64,000 nucleotides of DNA, from contig VGCZ01000005.1 in NCBI GenBank assembly GCA_016869975.1, positions 62,001 through 126,000 of the forward strand. The letters are read 5' to 3'. Position 1 is the first letter of the stretch; each line of letters opens with the position of its first letter. A program made the translations under genes and the position numbers. The notes beneath the pieces are model-generated. The model had not been told where the DNA came from, made no database searches, and saw only the letters and a program-made list of their open reading frames with translations. Positions 61,481-64,000 of this stretch are shown piece after piece. This stretch comes from Alphaproteobacteria bacterium. GTDB taxonomy: Bacteria > Pseudomonadota > Alphaproteobacteria > Reyranellales > Reyranellaceae.

Positions 61481-63001
61481 ATGCCCCCGCTCGAAATCCG
61501 CCTTCCGTCGCTCGAAGTCCTTCTGCCGATCATCGCGATCGCCGCGCTGGCCCTGGGTCTGCTGATCGGCTGGCTCGCCCGCGGCGGTCAGGTTCGCCGC
61601 CATGCCGAGGACGCGCAGGCTGTGAAGCTGCAACTCGCCACCGCCCAGGCGACAGTCGGGCGTGTGCCCGAGCTCGAACGACGCCTGGAGGACGCCGAAC
61701 GCGACGGCGACGTGCTGCTGGCCGAGAAAGCCCGGCTGATGACCCTGGCCGAGCGGCTGCGGCCAGCCGAGGACGAGCTGATCCTGCTGCGCGGGCGCGT
61801 CGAGGCGCTGGCCTCGGCCAAGACCAAGCTCGAGGAGACCCAGCGCAACATGGAAGCCGCGCATGTCGAGAAGACCGCTGCGCTGACGGCGCTGCGCGAG
61901 GATATCGACGCGCGGCTAAAGGCGATGGCCGACGCCGCGCTGGGCCAGAGCCAGAGCAAGCTGATCGAGGTCGCCGAGCAGTTGCTGAAGAACCATCACG
62001 CCTCGAGCGACGCCGATCTCGCCAAGCGGCAGGTGGCGATCGACGCGCTGGTCAAGCCGGTGACCGAGACCTTGGCGGCCTATCAGAATCGGCTGGCCGA
62101 GCTGGAGCAGCGCAACGCCGAGACCTACGGCGCGATGTCGGCCGAGCTTAGGAACGTCGTCGCCGGCCAGGAATCGGTGCGCGGCGAGGCGGCGCGGCTC
62201 ACTCAGGCGTTACGCGCCGCGCCCAAGACACGCGGCCGCTGGGGCGAGCAGCAATTACGGCGCGTCATGGAACTGGCCGGCATGAGCGAGCATGTCGACT
62301 TCGTGCTCGAGCACAGTGTGGCCACCGAGAGCGGCCGGCTTCGGCCCGACGCGGTGATCCGCTTGCCGGGCGGGCGCAGCATCGTGGTCGACGCCAAGAC
62401 GTCGCTGTCGGCCTATCTGGAGGCGCTCGACGCGGGCGACGAGGCGCTGCGCGATGGCAAGCTCACCGAGCACGCGCGGCAGATCCGCCAGCATGTCACG
62501 TTATTGGCGGCCAAGGACTACTGGTCGCAGTTCGACGACGCGCCGGACTTCGTGGCGATGTTCGTGCCGGGCGAGAATTTCTACAGCGCCGCCGCCGAGC
62601 GCGATCCCGACCTGTTCGAGTACGCGATCGCGCGGCGCGTGCTGGTATGCACGCCGACGACCTTGGTGGCGCTGGCCAAGGCCGTCGCCTATGGCTGGGG
62701 CCAAGTGAAGGCCAACGAGAACGCCGCCGAGATCGCGCGGCTGGGCAACGAGCTCTATGGCCGCTTGGCGGTGATGGCCGAGCCGATCATGGCGTTGGGC
62801 AAGAGCCTCGAGGCCGCGGCGGGCCAGTACAACAAGTTTATCGGCAGCATGGAGGGCCGCGTCTTCCCAACGGCGCGGCAGATCCGCCAGCTCTCGCCGG
62901 GCGACAGCCCTAAGCCGCTACCCGATCTCAAGGAGATCGAGACGGCGGTGCGTCAGCCGCGCACCGACGGCGACCTGCTGCCACCGATCAATCCGGGCTG
63001 A
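61481..63001 (+). CDS. rmuC: DNA recombination protein RmuC
   Basis: RmuC limits inversion at short inverted repeats and is linked to DNA recombination. It has 506 residues. One N-terminal helix (about 14-33) anchors it, a long coiled coil runs from about 40 to 235, and an endonuclease-like core follows (RGRWGEQQLRRVMELAGM, then VVDAKTSLSAYLEALD and LVCTPTTLVALAKAVAYGW). The Asp and Lys of VVDAK fit a restriction-endonuclease-like active site. Convergent with the SRPBCC gene. Confidence 0.92.
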   Translation: MPPLEIRLPSLEVLLPIIAIAALALGLLIGWLARGGQVRRHAEDAQAVKLQLATAQATVGRVPELERRLEDAERDGDVLLAEKARLMTLAERLRPAEDELILLRGRVEALASAKTKLEETQRNMEAAHVEKTAALTALREDIDARLKAMADAALGQSQSKLIEVAEQLLKNHHASSDADLAKRQVAIDALVKPVTETLAAYQNRLAELEQRNAETYGAMSAELRNVVAGQESVRGEAARLTQALRAAPKTRGRWGEQQLRRVMELAGMSEHVDFVLEHSVATESGRLRPDAVIRLPGGRSIVVDAKTSLSAYLEALDAGDEALRDGKLTEHARQIRQHVTLLAAKDYWSQFDDAPDFVAMFVPGENFYSAAAERDPDLFEYAIARRVLVCTPTTLVALAKAVAYGWGQVKANENAAEIARLGNELYGRLAVMAEPIMALGKSLEAAAGQYNKFIGSMEGRVFPTARQIRQLSPGDSPKPLPDLKEIETAVRQPRTDGDLLPPINPG

Positions 63002-63116
63002 CGCGAGGCGCACCCACGCGCGGGGCGATCGCATGTGGCCTGGAGCTTCCCTTCCCCCGGGCACAGGCGTTCGGAGACTTCGCTCACACCCGAACACGTT
63101 GACCATGAGCCCCATG

Positions 63117-63557
63117 TCACGCCGAGATCACGGGGCTCTCGGCGCGGGCTTTCAGGGCTTCGTTCATCGCCACGAACCCGCGTCGCGTCGCGGGCATCGC
63201 ACCGCCGAGAAGCCCTGACAACAAGCCGGTGAAGGTTTCGGTGTGATCCAGCCGGCAGCCGTCGGCGGATGGGCTGAGCTGGAAGACGTGTTCACCGTCG
63301 AACAGGCCGGGCATCAGCAGTCGGCCGCGCCAGCGCAACTCGACATCGGGCGTCGCCGCCAGCACCACGGGCCTGAACATCATCGCCTTGCGGCCGGGCG
63401 GTTGGATGGTGACGACCAGGCGGCCGCCGACGACGGGCACGCCGGCGATGCGTGTGATGAACGGGTTCCACTCGGGGTAGGCGGCGAAGTCGGTGAGGAC
63501 CGACCAGACGCGCGACGGCGACGCCGCGATGTCGATCGAGGTGTCGATCGTCGGCAT
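63117..63557 (-). CDS. SRPBCC (START/polyketide cyclase-like) protein
   Basis: This 146-residue protein has the SRPBCC ligand-binding fold. Marks are IDIAASPSRVWSVLTDFAAY, PEWNPFITRIAG and the C-terminal amphipathic helix TRRGFVAMNEALKARAE. It likely binds a hydrophobic small molecule, but the ligand is unknown. It lies 10 bases after the CoA-transferase gene on the same strand and may be co-transcribed with it. Confidence 0.85.
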   Translation of the reverse strand: MPTIDTSIDIAASPSRVWSVLTDFAAYPEWNPFITRIAGVPVVGGRLVVTIQPPGRKAMMFRPVVLAATPDVELRWRGRLLMPGLFDGEHVFQLSPSADGCRLDHTETFTGLLSGLLGGAMPATRRGFVAMNEALKARAESPVISA

Positions 63558-63567
63558 CGCGCGACAG

Positions 63568-64000
63568 TCAGGCCGCGATCTTGGCGCCGATGGTGAGCTT
63601 GGCCTTGGTCTTGGCTTTCACCTCGTCGACGGTGACACCGTCGGCGAGCTCCACGAGCGTGACGCCGCCCGCGCCCTTCTTGTCGACGCTGAAGACGCCG
63701 AGCTCGGTGATCACCATGTCGACGACGCGCTGGCCGGTCAGCGGCAGCGAGCACCGGGCGAGCAACTTCGACGCGCCGTCCTTGGAGACGTGCTCCATCA
63801 CCACGACGACGCGGCGCACGCCGGCGACGAGATCCATCGCGCCGCCCATACCCTTGACCATCTTGCCGGGCACCATCCAGTTGGCGAGGTCGCCGTTCTC
63901 CGAAACTTCCATCGCGCCCAGGATGGAGAGGTCGATGTGCCCGCCGCGGATCATCGCGAAGGAATCGGCCGAGGAGAAATACGACGTGCCCTTGACCTCG
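63568..64000 (-). CDS. 3-oxoacid CoA-transferase subunit B (5' end outside the window)
   Basis: The frame is open to the right edge, so the gene's start lies beyond 64000 and at least 143 codons are visible. It has the beta-subunit marks [39 protein letters not shown] and MGGAMDLV. The enzyme moves CoA from succinyl-CoA to acetoacetate or a related 3-oxoacid. The active-site glutamate is expected in the missing part. The alpha subunit should lie just beyond the edge, and the nearby SDR could act in the same pathway. Confidence 0.9.
   Translation of the reverse strand, partial: EVKGTSYFSSADSFAMIRGGHIDLSILGAMEVSENGDLANWMVPGKMVKGMGGAMDLVAGVRRVVVVMEHVSKDGASKLLARCSLPLTGQRVVDMVITELGVFSVDKKGAGGVTLVELADGVTVDEVKAKTKAKLTIGAKIAA

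Overview
The window looks like a chromosome segment of a GC-rich alphaproteobacterium. The evidence is the gene order around dnaA (dnaA, rpsT, enoyl-CoA hydratase, mutM, ubiE, ubiB, coaBC, dut), the tsaB-rimI-fur-miaB-phoH-ybeY neighbourhood, a MucR/Ros regulator, a stand-alone HisB dehydratase domain, and families largely restricted to alphaproteobacteria (TIGR02186/Alph_Pro_TM, DUF1674). Genus cannot be fixed from the sequence alone. A free-living soil or water member of the Rhodospirillales/Hyphomicrobiales is a reasonable guess. No rRNA, tRNA, CRISPR array, prophage or intact insertion sequence was seen. Coding density is high, and most genes sit in tight or overlapping operons.

Layout: 0.1-9.4 kb holds a MmyB-type regulator, nitronate monooxygenase, the HslVU protease, an MFS transporter followed by a 51-residue membrane protein, a secreted peptidase, and hisB-hisH cut off from the rest of the his operon. 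9.4-14.1 kb holds rsmB, an SbmA/BacA-like ABC transporter, htpX, an SDHAF4-like protein and a probable C-rich-loop small RNA. 14.2-26.5 kb is the dnaA locus: dnaA, rhodanese, rpsT (with a clear promoter and terminator), echA and mutM leftward, then a long rightward run from an EEP phosphatase through ubiE, ubiB, a TauD-like dioxygenase, coaBC, dut, an Rrf2 regulator and an aldo-keto reductase. 26.5-34.2 kb is mostly leftward housekeeping: tsaB, rimI, mucR, fur, a probable olsB-olsA ornithine-lipid pair, miaB, phoH and ybeY. 34.2-48.7 kb is more mixed. It holds a VanX-like dipeptidase, a Bax-like hydrolase, Nfu, Usp, TauE plus Alph_Pro_TM, a sugar-acid dehydratase with an OmpA lipoprotein, tandem esterases and trpS. 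An AT-rich gap at 36.77-36.95 kb carries DnaA boxes and is a candidate replication origin. 49.0-64.0 kb is accessory-leaning. It holds an SPFH / NAD-kinase-like / M14 / ThpR run, a fructosamine-kinase plus LMW-phosphatase pair (probable protein deglycation), a sirtuin overlapping an acyl-CoA dehydrogenase, a Bug-type binding protein, a Mug-type glycosylase, DUF1254, PhhB, an SDR, RmuC and the start of a CoA-transferase.

Two families of palindromic intergenic repeats are scattered through the window, often between convergent genes. The best candidates for undescribed biology are the SPFH/NAD-kinase-like operon, the small RNA at 13.98-14.08 kb, the origin-like region at 36.8 kb and the composite palindromic elements at 44.46 and 48.83 kb.
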